Part shown: positions 23,670-33,876 of the stretch, piece by piece | Position numbering within the stretch: the first letter of the stretch is position 1 | Layout of the letters: each line of letters opens with the position of its first letter | NCBI GenBank assembly: GCA_964437425.1 | Contig: CAYTGO010000003.1 | Location: forward strand, 1 to 64,000 | Length of the DNA: 64,000 nucleotides | DNA from: Scalindua sp964437425 | GTDB taxonomy: Bacteria > Planctomycetota > Brocadiia > Brocadiales > Scalinduaceae | Reading direction: 5' to 3' | Position numbers and translations under genes: made by a program | The notes under the pieces: generated by a model | What the model saw: only the letters and a program-made list of their open reading frames with translations | What the model was told of the DNA's origin: nothing | The model's database searches: none

Positions 23670-25016
23670 ATGAGCCATCAACCATCTGACAGCAATAAGG
23701 AACTATGGACACTCGTCCAGAATCAAATTAAAGAAAAGGTTACTCCGCAACAATATACAACATGGTTTTCAGGCCTTGATCTGGTAAAGCTAGACGCAAA
23801 TGAGATATACATTTCCGCTCCAAATTCCTTCTGTAAAGAGTGGATAGAAAACAACTATATAGATACCATCACACCGTCACTAGAAGAAGCGTCTATATCT
23901 AATCGTAAAATAAAATTTATTGTAGAGAACACGAGTTCATCAGGGCCAGAACCTTCTGTACAAAATAGTTACTCTTCTCCCAACACAGAAAGCTCTGCTT
24001 ACATAAACAAAAATTACAATTTCGATAATTTTTTGGTAGGGCCCTGCAATCGACTGGCACATGCGGCAGCTCTCGCGGTATCTGAATCTCCGGGCACTGC
24101 ATACAATCCATTATTTATCCATGGTTCTGTTGGTTTAGGCAAAACTCACTTGCTTCACGCAATATTGTTACGTCTACAAGAAAAAGGACACAAAGCACTT
24201 TACTTGCCATGTGAGAGTTTTGTAAACCATTATATCTCTACTATAAAAACTGGTGATTGGGACAATTTCAGAAACAAATATAGGCAGATTGATGTCTTGT
24301 TAATAGACGATGTCCATTTTCTGGCAAACTCCCAGAGTACCAGAGAAGAATTTTTCCATACATTTAACGCTCTTTACACACGACAAAAACAGATAGTATT
24401 GTCCAGCGACTGTCCGCCGGAAGAAATACCAACTATAGAAGAGCGTCTTATTTCTAGATTTCGATGGGGATTGATAACCAGGGTAGATCCACCCGGCTTT
24501 GAAACCAGCGTTGCTATAATTCAAAAAAAAACCGCTTTATTGAAGATGGATATCTCTTACGATGTTGCTTGTTACTTAGCGGATAATGTAGTTTCAAGTA
24601 TTAGAGAAATTGAGGGCACTCTTACAAATATTCACAAATACGCAACGGTGAATAAGGGCAAGATAGACTTAAATCTTGTAAAGCAGATAATCAGAGGCTT
24701 CTCAAAACAAAAACGAAACATAGGCATAGAAAAAATACTAAACACCGTTACAAAACATTATGGTGTCCAGCTTTCTCAGCTTCATTCTAAAAGAAGACTA
24801 AAATCCATTACATTACCAAGGCAGATTGCAATGCACCTGGCTAGAAAATTTACTAATTTATCATTAGGAGAAATAGGTGGCTATATGGGAGGTCGTGATC
24901 ACACAACGGTAATGCATGCGGATGACAAAATAAAAAAGCTTAAGTCTCTCGACCGAAATGTATCTTCTTCATTGAGAAAACTAGAAGACGCACTTACAAA
25001 AAAAAATGAGTACTAG
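23670..25016 (+). CDS. dnaA: Chromosomal replication initiator DnaA
   Basis: A 448-residue protein of usual length. Domain I (1-75; ELWTLVQNQIKEKVTPQQYTTWF), a linker, the AAA+ domain III (about 118-330; FIHGSVGLGKTHLLHAI Walker A at 152-159, VLLIDDVHFL Walker B, SRFRWG), and the DNA-binding domain IV with the signature GGRDHTTVMHADDKI near 410-424. It binds origin boxes and melts the origin. It is followed by dnaN after a 325-bp AT-rich gap. Confidence 0.97.
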   Translation: MSHQPSDSNKELWTLVQNQIKEKVTPQQYTTWFSGLDLVKLDANEIYISAPNSFCKEWIENNYIDTITPSLEEASISNRKIKFIVENTSSSGPEPSVQNSYSSPNTESSAYINKNYNFDNFLVGPCNRLAHAAALAVSESPGTAYNPLFIHGSVGLGKTHLLHAILLRLQEKGHKALYLPCESFVNHYISTIKTGDWDNFRNKYRQIDVLLIDDVHFLANSQSTREEFFHTFNALYTRQKQIVLSSDCPPEEIPTIEERLISRFRWGLITRVDPPGFETSVAIIQKKTALLKMDISYDVACYLADNVVSSIREIEGTLTNIHKYATVNKGKIDLNLVKQIIRGFSKQKRNIGIEKILNTVTKHYGVQLSQLHSKRRLKSITLPRQIAMHLARKFTNLSLGEIGGYMGGRDHTTVMHADDKIKKLKSLDRNVSSSLRKLEDALTKKNEY

Positions 25017-25341
25017 TTAGTTGTTCACATGCTGTAGATAAAATTACTAATACGAAAAGCAAGTAAAATCAAACATATAGAAACTTCAGTTTTTGTTTAT
25101 AAAATAACGTACATTTTGACAGGCAATTTACAGGAACCACTATATATATTTTCATTTGATATACAAACTAATAATTCCTTAATACCTTTAAATATAACAT
25201 GTTATAGGTTTTAATAATGTGATTATACCTTTAAATTTTGACCTCTATAGTAATAAGTATAATAGTTTTTTAAATATAAAGTAATATAGTATATAAAAGA
25301 CAGTATTCATTAAATTAATTTCAATCTAATAGAAAAATAAA
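25017..25341. other. Very AT-rich dnaA-dnaN intergenic region, possible origin element
   Basis: 325 bases with long A/T runs and no coding frame. One weak DnaA-box-like word, TTGTTCACA (25021-25029, two changes from TTATCCACA), lies at the left end. Its base composition suits a DNA-unwinding element, but box clusters are not visible. Confidence 0.35.
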
Positions 25342-26454
25342 ATGAAAATAAAATGTGACAAAGAAACTATAAGAAAAGGATTTCATGTAGTAGAAAATGT
25401 TATATCCGGTTCAAATGTCAATCCGATGTTACAGAATGTTAGAATTGTTGCAGATAATAATACTTTAGAATTATCAACTACAGACATGGAAGTTAGTGTT
25501 AGTTATTTAATAGATTCCGTTGAAGTAATAACACCTGGTAAAATGGTTGGTCCGGAAACCCAAATTTCTTCAATAGTTAAAGAGTGGACTGGAGATAGTA
25601 TTGAAATAACCGAAGAGAAGAAAAAATGTGTAATTAAAGGAAAAGATAATTTTTTTAAGATTCTTTGTACCGATCCTGAAGGGTTTCCAACAATTCCTCA
25701 ATTTATTGATGAAGAATATATTGAAATAGATAAAGACGTTCTTTTAGATATGATAAAAAAAACAGCCTTTATTATTTTAGGAGATAGAACAAAACATGGT
25801 ACCAGTGGTGTTTTTCTGGAAATAAGTAATAAGCATGTAAAAATGGTTGCAAATGACGGGAGAAGGCTTAGTGAAGTTAAGAAAAAAATAGAAAACCCTC
25901 ATGGTATTTCAAAAAGTTGCATAATACCAATAAAGGGTATATTGCAAATGCAGAGAATTGCAGGAGAACAGGATGATTTAGTAAAGATAAGAATAGAAGA
26001 AAAACGTATTTTTGTAAAAACAAAAAACTCTACGCTATGTTCACAGTTGTTGGAAGGGCAATATCCAAAGTATGAGGAAGTGATTCCAACTAATCTTGAC
26101 AAAAAAATAAATATGGATAGGAGTGCCTTTACATCAGCTATTCGTAGGGTGTCTATAATGACAACTGATGAGTACAAATTATTGAGGTTTAAATTTTCCG
26201 GTGAAACACTCGAAATAAAATGTACATCACCAGATGTAGGTGAATCTAAAACCGTAATTCCTGTAGAGTATTCCGGAGAAGAGCTGGAAATAGGTCTGAA
26301 CCCGGAATTTTTATTAGATTTTCTGAAAAATGTTGATTCTGAAGTGGTTATTTTAGAATTGAAAGACCACGGTACTGCAGGGGTATTTAAGGCAGGAACG
26401 GGATGTACCTATGTAGTGATGCCAATGAATCTGGGAGATGAAAAACAGGCATGA
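25342..26454 (+). CDS. dnaN: DNA polymerase III beta clamp DnaN
   Basis: A 370-residue protein, the standard clamp size with three similar domains. MKIKCDKETIRKGFHVVENVISG at the start, EGFPTIPQF at the end of domain I, a LRFKFSGETLEIKCTSPDVGESKTVIPVEYSGEELEIGLNPEFLLDFLKNV stretch in domain III, and the C-terminal YVVMPMNL that ends clamps (usually VVMPMR/KL). It overlaps the DUF721 gene by 4 bases. Confidence 0.97.
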   Translation: MKIKCDKETIRKGFHVVENVISGSNVNPMLQNVRIVADNNTLELSTTDMEVSVSYLIDSVEVITPGKMVGPETQISSIVKEWTGDSIEITEEKKKCVIKGKDNFFKILCTDPEGFPTIPQFIDEEYIEIDKDVLLDMIKKTAFIILGDRTKHGTSGVFLEISNKHVKMVANDGRRLSEVKKKIENPHGISKSCIIPIKGILQMQRIAGEQDDLVKIRIEEKRIFVKTKNSTLCSQLLEGQYPKYEEVIPTNLDKKINMDRSAFTSAIRRVSIMTTDEYKLLRFKFSGETLEIKCTSPDVGESKTVIPVEYSGEELEIGLNPEFLLDFLKNVDSEVVILELKDHGTAGVFKAGTGCTYVVMPMNLGDEKQA

Positions 26455-26771
26455 GTAAACAGTTCGGAAGAAATAATACAGAAGTTAAGAAGCTAGGCGA
26501 TATGTTGGGCAATATAGTAATGCCCGTCAAAAGGGCCGGGAAGCTAAATAAAAACCTGAGGGAAAAATGGAAAAAGGTGGCGGGTGAGGCGATATCAGAG
26601 CATACAGAAGTAGGAATGGTCAAAAGCGGGACACTTTACATAGAGGTGGATTCAGCAATGTGGCTTCACCATATATCCTCTTTTAAAAAAGAGGAGCTAT
26701 TGGCATCTATACAGAAAGAATTTAAAAGAGGATACATATCGGACATAAGGTTTCGAGTAAGGACTTTTTAA
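26451..26771 (+). CDS. DUF721 (DciA-like) protein
   Basis: A 106-residue protein with the DUF721 core: LREKWKKVAGEAISEHTEVGMVKSGTLYIEVDSAMWLHHISSFKKEELLASIQKEF. DciA proteins of this family load the replicative helicase DnaB. The gene starts in the ATGA overlap with dnaN and is followed by gyrB, so it takes the place recF has in many genomes. Confidence 0.88.
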   Translation: MSKQFGRNNTEVKKLGDMLGNIVMPVKRAGKLNKNLREKWKKVAGEAISEHTEVGMVKSGTLYIEVDSAMWLHHISSFKKEELLASIQKEFKRGYISDIRFRVRTF

Positions 26772-26796
26772 AGAAGGAATTTGAGGTAATAGTTGA

Positions 26797-29393
26797 ATGA
26801 GCGAAATAGAAAAATATGATGCAACGGCGATAAAGGTTTTAGAGGGAATAGAGGCAGTAAGAAAAAGGCCTGCTATGTATATAGGGGATATTAGTGAGAA
26901 GGGCTTGCATCATCTTATAGAGGAGGTAGTGGGTAATAGTGTAGATGAGGCCATGGGGGGTTTTTGTGAAAACATAACAGTAAAATTGAATATTGATGGA
27001 AGTGTTATGGTTTTGGATGATGGCAGAGGTATTCCTGTGGACGAGCATAAGGAAATGAAGAAGCCGGCGTTGGAAGTAGTGATGACAACCTTACATGCAG
27101 GAGGGAAGTTTGAAGGTAAAGGTTATAAGGTTTCCGGAGGATTACATGGAGTAGGGATTTCAGTAGTAAATGCACTTAGTGAATGGTTAGAAGTTGAAGT
27201 ACGAAGAGATGGACATATGTATGTACAGCGATATGAGCGCGGGGAAACAAAAACAGCACTCGAAGAAAGAGGGGCTACCAAGAAAAAAGGAACAAAGATT
27301 ATATTTAAACCGGACAGTTCTATATTTGAAACGGTAGAGCTTAGCTACGATGTAGTTAAAAAAAGAGTAAGAGAGCTTGCGTTTCTTAATAAGGGGCTAT
27401 GTATAACAATTATAGATGAACGAACAGACACGGAAGAAACTTTTAAATATGATGGCGGAATAAAGATATTTGTTGAGGAAATGAATAAGGGAAAAGAGAT
27501 AGTCAACAAAGAGGTTATATATTTTGAAGGTAAAGAAAAGGACATAATAGTCGAGTGTGCAATGCAATATAATGATGGTTATAACGAGAAAGTATTTTCT
27601 TTTGCTAATAATATAAACACCATAGAGGGGGGAACACATTTAAGTGGCTTCAGGACTGCATTGACAAGGACCTTGAATATGTATGCAAAGAATTCCAAGC
27701 TTTTAAAGGATGGCAAGGCGCCAACCGGAGATGATTACAGGGAGGGGCTTTCGGCGGTAATCAGCGTAAAAGTTCCAGAACCACAGTTTGAAGGACAAAC
27801 AAAAACAAAGCTGGGAAACAGAGATGTTCAGGGATTGGTAGAAGCACTGGCGTATGAGTCTTTAAGTATATATTGTGAGGAAAATCCTAAATCTGCCAGA
27901 GCTATAGTGGGAAAGGCACTTGATGCATCCAGGGCGAGGGAGGCTGCCAGGAAAGCGAGAGAGCTGACAAGAAGAAAGGGGGCTCTTTCCGGGTCAGATT
28001 TACCAGGAAAACTAGCAGATTGCTCCAGTAATGATGTCGAGTCTACAGAACTATTTATAGTAGAAGGTATATCTGCAGGTGGGACAGCAAAGCAAGGCAG
28101 GGACAGAAGGCACCAGGCGATTCTACCGCTTAAAGGAGTGATATTGAATGTAGAAAAAGCAAGGGTAGAAAAAATGCTGAATAATGAGGAAATTAGAACC
28201 CTTATAAGCGCTATTGGTACTGGCATAGGCATAGATGAGTTTGATCCCGAAAAACTGAGGTATGGAAAAATCGTCATAATGACAGATGCAGACGTTGATG
28301 GCGCACATATTAGAACGCTGTTATTAACTTTTTTCTTTAGACAAATGCCAGAGTTAATTGATAGGGGAAATATTTTTATTGCACAGCCCCCGCTATACAA
28401 AATTAAAAGAAAAAAAAGACAGGAATATGTATATGGAGACAAAGAACTTCAAGAGTCTTTGATAAGTATTGGCACCGATGAGGCGGTTGTTGAGACATGT
28501 GATAAAGAGCCGACAAAATTGTCCGGAGATAAACTGAAAAAATTTCTTGGTCTTTTAGAAAAAATGGAAGAGTATAATCTTCATTTTATTAAAAAGAAAC
28601 AACAGAGTAAAAAAAGCATCTCTTTCAAGGAATATCTGGGGAAAAAACAAGATGGAAATTTCCCGATGTATAGAGTCTCCTATAATGGGCACGAAAAATA
28701 CATGTACTCTGATGACGAGTTAAATCGTTTAGTAAAGCAGCAACAGGAACAAAAAGGAAGTGGTGTTGAAATAAACAATGTAGACGAAAAGAAGGACGAG
28801 GAGAGCAAAGACTCAATNNNNNNNNNNNNNNNNNNNNNNNNNNNNNNNNNNNNNNNNNNNNNNNNNNNNNNNNNNNNNNNNNNNNNNNNNNNNNNNNNNN
28901 NNNNNNNNNNNNNNNNNGTGTTGAAATAAACAATGTAGACGAAAAGAAGGACGAGGAGAGCAAAGACTCAATAGAGGTACAGGAATTTCATGAAAGCGGA
29001 GAGATAGAGAATACAGTAAAATTGATAGAGAAAGATGGATTTAACGCGGAAGATTTTTTTAAAGGGTCTGAAGAAAATGAACCCTCACGTGCGAGACTGA
29101 TATTTGATGATACCGCGCTGGAAATATACTCATTGGGGGAGATTTTACCAAAGATAAAAGAGGTTGGAAAAAAGGGCCTCGACATACAGAGGTATAAGGG
29201 GCTTGGAGAGATGAATGCAGAGGAATTAGCACTAACCACAATGGACTCTTCATCAAGGACCCTGTTGAGAGTAAAAATTGAAGACGCCATGAAGGCAGAC
29301 GAAATGTTCAGTACTCTGTCAGGGAAGGATGTTAAACGAAGACGGGAATATATTGAAACCCATGCATTGGATGTTAAAAACCTAGACATATAA
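26797..29393 (+). CDS. gyrB: DNA gyrase subunit B (split by an assembly gap)
   Basis: Removing one 55-base duplicate and the 100 Ns restores a single frame of 813 residues. The GHKL ATPase part has VLDDGRGIPVDEHK, GGLHGVGISVVNALSEWL and GLVEALAYESLS; the TOPRIM part has LFIVEGISAGGTAKQGRDRRHQAILPLKG, IGTGIG and MTDADVDGAHIRTLLLTFFFR; the C-terminal part has IQRYKGLGEMNAEELALTTMD. A Glu/Lys-rich insert (about 650-700) precedes the last part. It supplies the ATPase of negative supercoiling. gyrA is not in the window. Confidence 0.96.
28763..28972. other. Assembly gap with duplicated 55-bp flanks (gap 1)
   Basis: 100 Ns at 28818-28917. The 55 bases before (28763-28817) equal the 55 bases after (28918-28972). 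This is a false gap inside gyrB. Confidence 0.97.
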
Positions 29394-29454
29394 CAGGCCA
29401 CTAACTCTTTATTTAATATTTACACACAAACAGCAACTTATCTTTCACTCACGA

Positions 29455-30297
29455 TTATTGTGATTTCTGCTCATCCCACTGTCCCGTAAATACAATTTCT
29501 GCGGGACCGGTCATGAACGTTTTATTATCATCTGTCCATTCTACCGTTAATTCTCCTCCAGGGAGTTGAGCGTTTATGACTCTTTCTGTCAAGTTATTCA
29601 GTACACATGCAACTCCGGTAGCTACAGCCCCTGTGCCGCACGCGAGTGTTTCGCCTGAACCCCTTTCCCAAGTGCGCATCTTAACCTTGTTGGCAGATAT
29701 CTGCTGTACAAAGTGGGCATTAATTCTTTCTGGAAAAAGTTCATGGTTTTCGATAGCTTTACCAGTAACATCTAAAATGATTGAATCAACATCATCAACA
29801 AATGTTATACAGTGAGGATTGCCCATAGAAACACAAGTAACATATAACACGGAATCGTTAACCTGAAGAGGTTCATTGATTACCTGTTTATTCTCACCAA
29901 GCATTGGTATATTGTTTCTCAGCAACTCAGGGGTTCCCATTTCAACCTTTATTTGTGTAACACCGCCATTTACAATTGTCAGTTCTATTGTCTTTAACCC
30001 TGCGGCAGTTTCGATTGTCATCCGGTCGCTTTTCTTTATTCCGTATTCATACAAATATTTAGCAACGCACCTGATACCGTTACCGCACATCTGTGCCTCG
30101 CTGCCGTCAGCATTAAAAATACGCATCCTGGCATCTGCAATGGGTGATGGCATTATCATTATTAGCCCATCACTACCAACACCAAAATGTCTATCGCTTA
30201 TTGCGATCGACAGTTCTGATGGAGTTTTAATGTCTTCCTCAAAACAGTTAACATACACATAATCATTTCCAATTCCCTGCATTTTAGTAAACTTCAA
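29455..30297 (-). CDS. dapF: Diaminopimelate epimerase DapF
   Basis: A 280-residue protein of usual length. The two catalytic cysteines sit in MCGNGIRC (Cys71) and LACGTGAVATG (Cys220); KMQGIGNDYVYVN and GNPHCITFVDDVD are further family motifs. It converts LL- to meso-diaminopimelate for lysine and peptidoglycan. It is convergent with gyrB and divergent from uxs, and lies 2 kb from the lysine-pathway aspartokinase gene. Confidence 0.96.
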   Translation of the reverse strand: MKFTKMQGIGNDYVYVNCFEEDIKTPSELSIAISDRHFGVGSDGLIMIMPSPIADARMRIFNADGSEAQMCGNGIRCVAKYLYEYGIKKSDRMTIETAAGLKTIELTIVNGGVTQIKVEMGTPELLRNNIPMLGENKQVINEPLQVNDSVLYVTCVSMGNPHCITFVDDVDSIILDVTGKAIENHELFPERINAHFVQQISANKVKMRTWERGSGETLACGTGAVATGVACVLNNLTERVINAQLPGGELTVEWTDDNKTFMTGPAEIVFTGQWDEQKSQ

Positions 30298-30518
30298 TTA
30301 TTATCTCCCGGCTAAACACGGCACAATTTATTGAATAACATCAGTATGATTTTAGCAAAGCAGTTATTTTTGTCAACAGATAGTAATATCAGGCGAACTC
30401 GCTCTTATGTATATTTGTTTTGAAGATACTTTTCTTCTTGCACTGCTATAATTACGTAGTAGAATTACAGCAAATATATTAAGGGTTCATATAGAACCAT
30501 TTTATTCAGGATAAAAAT

Positions 30519-31460
30519 ATGCGTACAATGATTACCGGTGGAGCAGGATTCCTTGGCTCACATCTATGCGATTATTTACTCGAAAAAGGACATGAAGTAA
30601 TATGCATTGATAATTTGTTAACAGGCTCTACTCAAAATATTGAGCACTGTATGGGCAATCCGAAGTTTAAGTTTATTAAGCATAATGTCAGTGAGTATAT
30701 TTATGTTGGGGAAGAGTTAGATAACGTTCTGCATTTCGCATCACCCGCAAGCCCTTTAGATTATTTAAAGCTGCCAATACAAACCCTAAAGGTTGGTTCA
30801 TTAGGAACGCTGAATGCGATTGGCGTTGCAAAAAGTAAGAATGCCAGGTTTTTTCTGGCATCAACATCAGAAGTTTATGGTGATCCTCTTATTCATCCAC
30901 AGAAGGAGGATTACTGGGGAAATGTAAATCCTGTTGGTCCAAGGGGTGTCTATGACGAAGCAAAAAGATTTTCGGAGGCAATGGTTATGGCGTATCATAG
31001 AAGCCATGGTGTTGACACGAGGATTGTGAGAATATTTAATACATATGGTCCCAGAATGAGGGTAAGCGATGGAAGAGCGTTACCCGCATTTATTTCACAG
31101 GCACTTAACGGAGAAGATTTAACAGTCTTTGGTGATGGATCACAGACACGAAGCTTCTGTTACGTTTCAGACTTGGTGGAAGGAATATACAGATTGTTAA
31201 CTTCAGATGTTAATGAGCCGGTAAATATTGGGAATCCAACAGAGATAACATTATTGGATTTTGCTAAAGAGATAATTAGTATGACAGGGAGTAAAAGTGA
31301 AATTACCTTTGATCCATTACCTGTAGATGATCCGAAGTGCAGACAGCCCGATATATCAAAGGCAAAGAAACTGCTGAACTGGGAGCCGAAAGTCTCTCGT
31401 GCCGATGGACTGAAGAAAACCATAGAGTACTTTCGGAGTATCCTGCAAAAAGAGAAGTAA
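30519..31460 (+). CDS. uxs: UDP-glucuronate decarboxylase (UDP-xylose synthase)
   Basis: A 313-residue extended SDR enzyme. TGGAGFLGSHLCDYLL binds NAD; LHFASPASPLDYL, STSEVYGDPLIHPQ, GPRGVYDEAKRFSEA (catalytic YxxxK) and VRIFNTYGPRM are typical of UXS proteins. It makes UDP-xylose for surface glycans. It is monocistronic, with a possible TATAAT at 30447-30452 upstream. Confidence 0.93.
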   Translation: MRTMITGGAGFLGSHLCDYLLEKGHEVICIDNLLTGSTQNIEHCMGNPKFKFIKHNVSEYIYVGEELDNVLHFASPASPLDYLKLPIQTLKVGSLGTLNAIGVAKSKNARFFLASTSEVYGDPLIHPQKEDYWGNVNPVGPRGVYDEAKRFSEAMVMAYHRSHGVDTRIVRIFNTYGPRMRVSDGRALPAFISQALNGEDLTVFGDGSQTRSFCYVSDLVEGIYRLLTSDVNEPVNIGNPTEITLLDFAKEIISMTGSKSEITFDPLPVDDPKCRQPDISKAKKLLNWEPKVSRADGLKKTIEYFRSILQKEK

Positions 31461-31479
31461 AAAACCATGCGCTTACTGC

Positions 31480-32700
31480 CTACTGCTCTTGATCCAGCAC
31501 GAAAGCTTTGTGCACGGCATTTAAGGCCTTCTCTGCCTGTTTTTCTTCTATAATACAAGATATTTTAATCTCTGAAGTGCTGATCATTTGTATGTTTATT
31601 TTTTCGTCAGATAACGTTTTGAACATTTTTTCTGCTATCCCACAGTGAGACCTCATACCAATCCCTACAACTGAAAGTTTTGCTATTTTGTCATCAGCAA
31701 TGATCTCTTTTGCCTTAATTTCCCCCTTTGTTCTTTTTGTTGTTTCCAGGGCAAGGGCCAGATCGTCTTTATCAACAGTAAACGTTAAATCTGTCAGTCC
31801 ATTAGCGCTGATATTCTGAATAATCATATCTACATTTATTTTTTCTTTGGCGAGCTCGTGGAAGATGTTGGCTGCTTGTCCGGGCTCGTCAGACACTCCG
31901 ATTAGAGTTATTTTTGCATCATTTTTTGATACGGTTGCTCCGCTGACAACTATGTTTTCCATTTCTTTTACCTCTTTGCATATAAGGGTTCCTGTGCCAT
32001 TATTAAAGCTGGGTCTTACCCGGATTGGGACATTGTATTTTTTCGCAAACTCAATAGATCGTACATGAACAACTTGTGCTCCCATGCTCGCCAGTTCCAG
32101 TATCTCATCATAAGATATTTTATTTAATCTTCTCGCATCAGGAACGGTTCGTGGGTCGGCAGTGTAAATTCCATCAACGTCGGTAAAAATATCACACATG
32201 TCTGCCTTGAGCAAGGCGGCCAGTGCAACTGCACTGGTATCAGAACCTCCACGTCCCAGGGTTGTTATATTGTCATTTTCATCTACGCCCTGATATCCAG
32301 CGACTACCACTATTTTGTTTTCAGACAATTCTCCTAATATTCGATCACCATTTATATTAACGATTCTTGCTTTTGTGTGAAAGCTGTCGGTCGTCATTCC
32401 AATTTGCCTTCCCGTAAAGGAAACCGCCGACACTCCCAGGGAATGAATTGCCATTGCCATGAGCGCACTTGACATTTGCTCACCAGTAGAAAGCAGTGAA
32501 TCCAGTTCACGAGCGGAAGGCTCATTATTAATTTCATGAGCCATCTCTAATAACTCATCGGTCATTTTCCCCTGCGCAGAGACAACTACAACGATCTTGT
32601 TGCCGGCAGAATATTCTTCGACTGCTCGTTTGGCCGCTGCCTTCATGCGTGCGGCATCTGCGACTGATGTTCCACCAAATTTTTGGACAATTAACTTCAT
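31480..32700 (-). CDS. lysC: Aspartate kinase LysC
   Basis: A 406-residue monofunctional aspartokinase. KFGGTSVADAARM at the N-terminus, VVVVSAQGKMTDEL, TLGRGGSDTSAVALAALLKADMCDIFTDVDGIYTADPR in the kinase domain, and two ACT domains (about 265-400) for feedback control. It phosphorylates aspartate for the lysine, threonine and methionine family. It is convergent with uxs and lies 15 bases downstream of the hexuloisomerase gene. Confidence 0.95.
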   Translation of the reverse strand: MKLIVQKFGGTSVADAARMKAAAKRAVEEYSAGNKIVVVVSAQGKMTDELLEMAHEINNEPSARELDSLLSTGEQMSSALMAMAIHSLGVSAVSFTGRQIGMTTDSFHTKARIVNINGDRILGELSENKIVVVAGYQGVDENDNITTLGRGGSDTSAVALAALLKADMCDIFTDVDGIYTADPRTVPDARRLNKISYDEILELASMGAQVVHVRSIEFAKKYNVPIRVRPSFNNGTGTLICKEVKEMENIVVSGATVSKNDAKITLIGVSDEPGQAANIFHELAKEKINVDMIIQNISANGLTDLTFTVDKDDLALALETTKRTKGEIKAKEIIADDKIAKLSVVGIGMRSHCGIAEKMFKTLSDEKINIQMISTSEIKISCIIEEKQAEKALNAVHKAFVLDQEQ

Positions 32701-32714
32701 TAGTTTGTATAATT

Positions 32715-33302
32715 TTACTCTAGATTAGCATGCCTTTTCATCATTTCAACTTCTTCTCTGTTCAGCAATCGTACAAGTGTTAAAATCACAGCGTCAAGGT
32801 ATACGAGACACGCTTGCTCAAACAATGTGCTGCGAAACTGTTCTGTTAGTTGAGATTGTATCACCTGATCGGTATCACTTGCCGGAATTTCAATAATTAA
32901 ACCGGCATATTCAGATAATTCTGAGTTTGGATGTGCAGTGATTACGACAACCTGCGCATTCAGGCGTTTTGCAAGCCCGGCGATGTGGCAGGTGACAGAA
33001 GTGGTGCCGGAACTACTACATGCAATAAGCATATCGCCCTCATCAATATTTGGTGTTGTTGTGTCACCGACGACATGGCACGAGAAACCGATATGAGTCA
33101 GACGCATTGCAAATGTTCTGGCAACCAATCCGGAACGCCCCTGGCCGGTTACAAATATATTCTTTGATGAATTGATGGCCGTGACAAACTTTTTAAATTC
33201 ATCTTCTTTAATACCGTCCAAAACAGCGTCTATTTCGTTAATTATCGCCTTTGTCGTGGACTTAATACTCGATTCAATGTTATTGGGTTTTATTTTATTC
33301 AT
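32715..33302 (-). CDS. hxlB: 6-phospho-3-hexuloisomerase (SIS domain)
   Basis: A 195-residue protein if the ATG at 33300-33302 is used; an upstream TTG start at 33326 would add 8 residues, and neither has a clear ribosome-binding site. The SIS fold is seen in IFVTGQGRSGLVARTFAMRLTHIGF, ACSSSGTTS and AQVVVITAHPNSELSEYAGLIIEIPA; EMMKRHANLE ends most members. It isomerises 3-hexulose 6-phosphate and fructose 6-phosphate. The partner synthase is not in this window. Confidence 0.9.
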   Translation of the reverse strand: MNKIKPNNIESSIKSTTKAIINEIDAVLDGIKEDEFKKFVTAINSSKNIFVTGQGRSGLVARTFAMRLTHIGFSCHVVGDTTTPNIDEGDMLIACSSSGTTSVTCHIAGLAKRLNAQVVVITAHPNSELSEYAGLIIEIPASDTDQVIQSQLTEQFRSTLFEQACLVYLDAVILTLVRLLNREEVEMMKRHANLE

Positions 33303-33496
33303 AATCGTCAAAATGGATTCTATCAATTAAATATAATAATTTCAAGAAATAGGTATGTGTGATGTACAAAAAGATGATTTCTTCTCTGTCTCTCATTGCC
33401 AACGATAAATTTTTGTTGCTATGAATAGTATTAATTGTTAGTATTCGTCTGTTTATAGCCTAATAAATTTCCCTTAACATTATTTGGATATTTTCT

Positions 33497-33733
33497 ATGG
33501 AACTTGCATTTGTTGGACAGATTTTAGGTCTTTACAAGATGGTACTCCTTGTAAGAATCATCCTAACCTGGATTCCACATAATCCCAATAATTCCGCAGC
33601 ATTATTTCTTTACAAAATAACAGAACCAATTCTTGAGCCTGTTCGGCGTATAATTCCATCTATAGGAGGAATAGATATCTCTCCAATCGTTATATTTTTT
33701 GCCCTTGGCTTTCTTCAAAGGGCTTTTAGTTAA
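33497..33733 (+). CDS. YggT-family membrane protein
   Basis: A 78-residue protein with two membrane helices and the YggT signature VRIILTWIPHNPNNSAALFLYKITEPILEPVRRIIPSIGGIDISPIVIFFALGFLQRAF. The family is linked to cell-envelope or division function and osmotic stress. It stands alone, about 140 bases before deoB. Confidence 0.9.
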   Translation: MELAFVGQILGLYKMVLLVRIILTWIPHNPNNSAALFLYKITEPILEPVRRIIPSIGGIDISPIVIFFALGFLQRAFS

Positions 33734-33876
33734 GTACAACGAACGAAAAGATAATAATCCCTGACGAGATGGTGCATTTCTCTACGACATACCAAATTCC
33801 ATAACTTTTTTATCGTTTAACCCGGACGATCTGGGTTATTTGCGCAAAACAGAAATAATATAGAATCAGTAATGAA

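Noticed and set aside
23251..25341. A defined oriC with DnaA boxes
   Set aside because: Gene order and AT-richness suggest an origin nearby, but no cluster of TTATCCACA-like boxes is visible on either strand.
27828..28442. A 204-codon frame antisense to gyrB
   Set aside because: Overlaps conserved gyrase motifs; no features of its own.
26797..29393. gyrB as a frameshifted pseudogene
   Set aside because: The apparent break is the false gap. Removing 155 bases (55 duplicate plus 100 N) joins the frames exactly.
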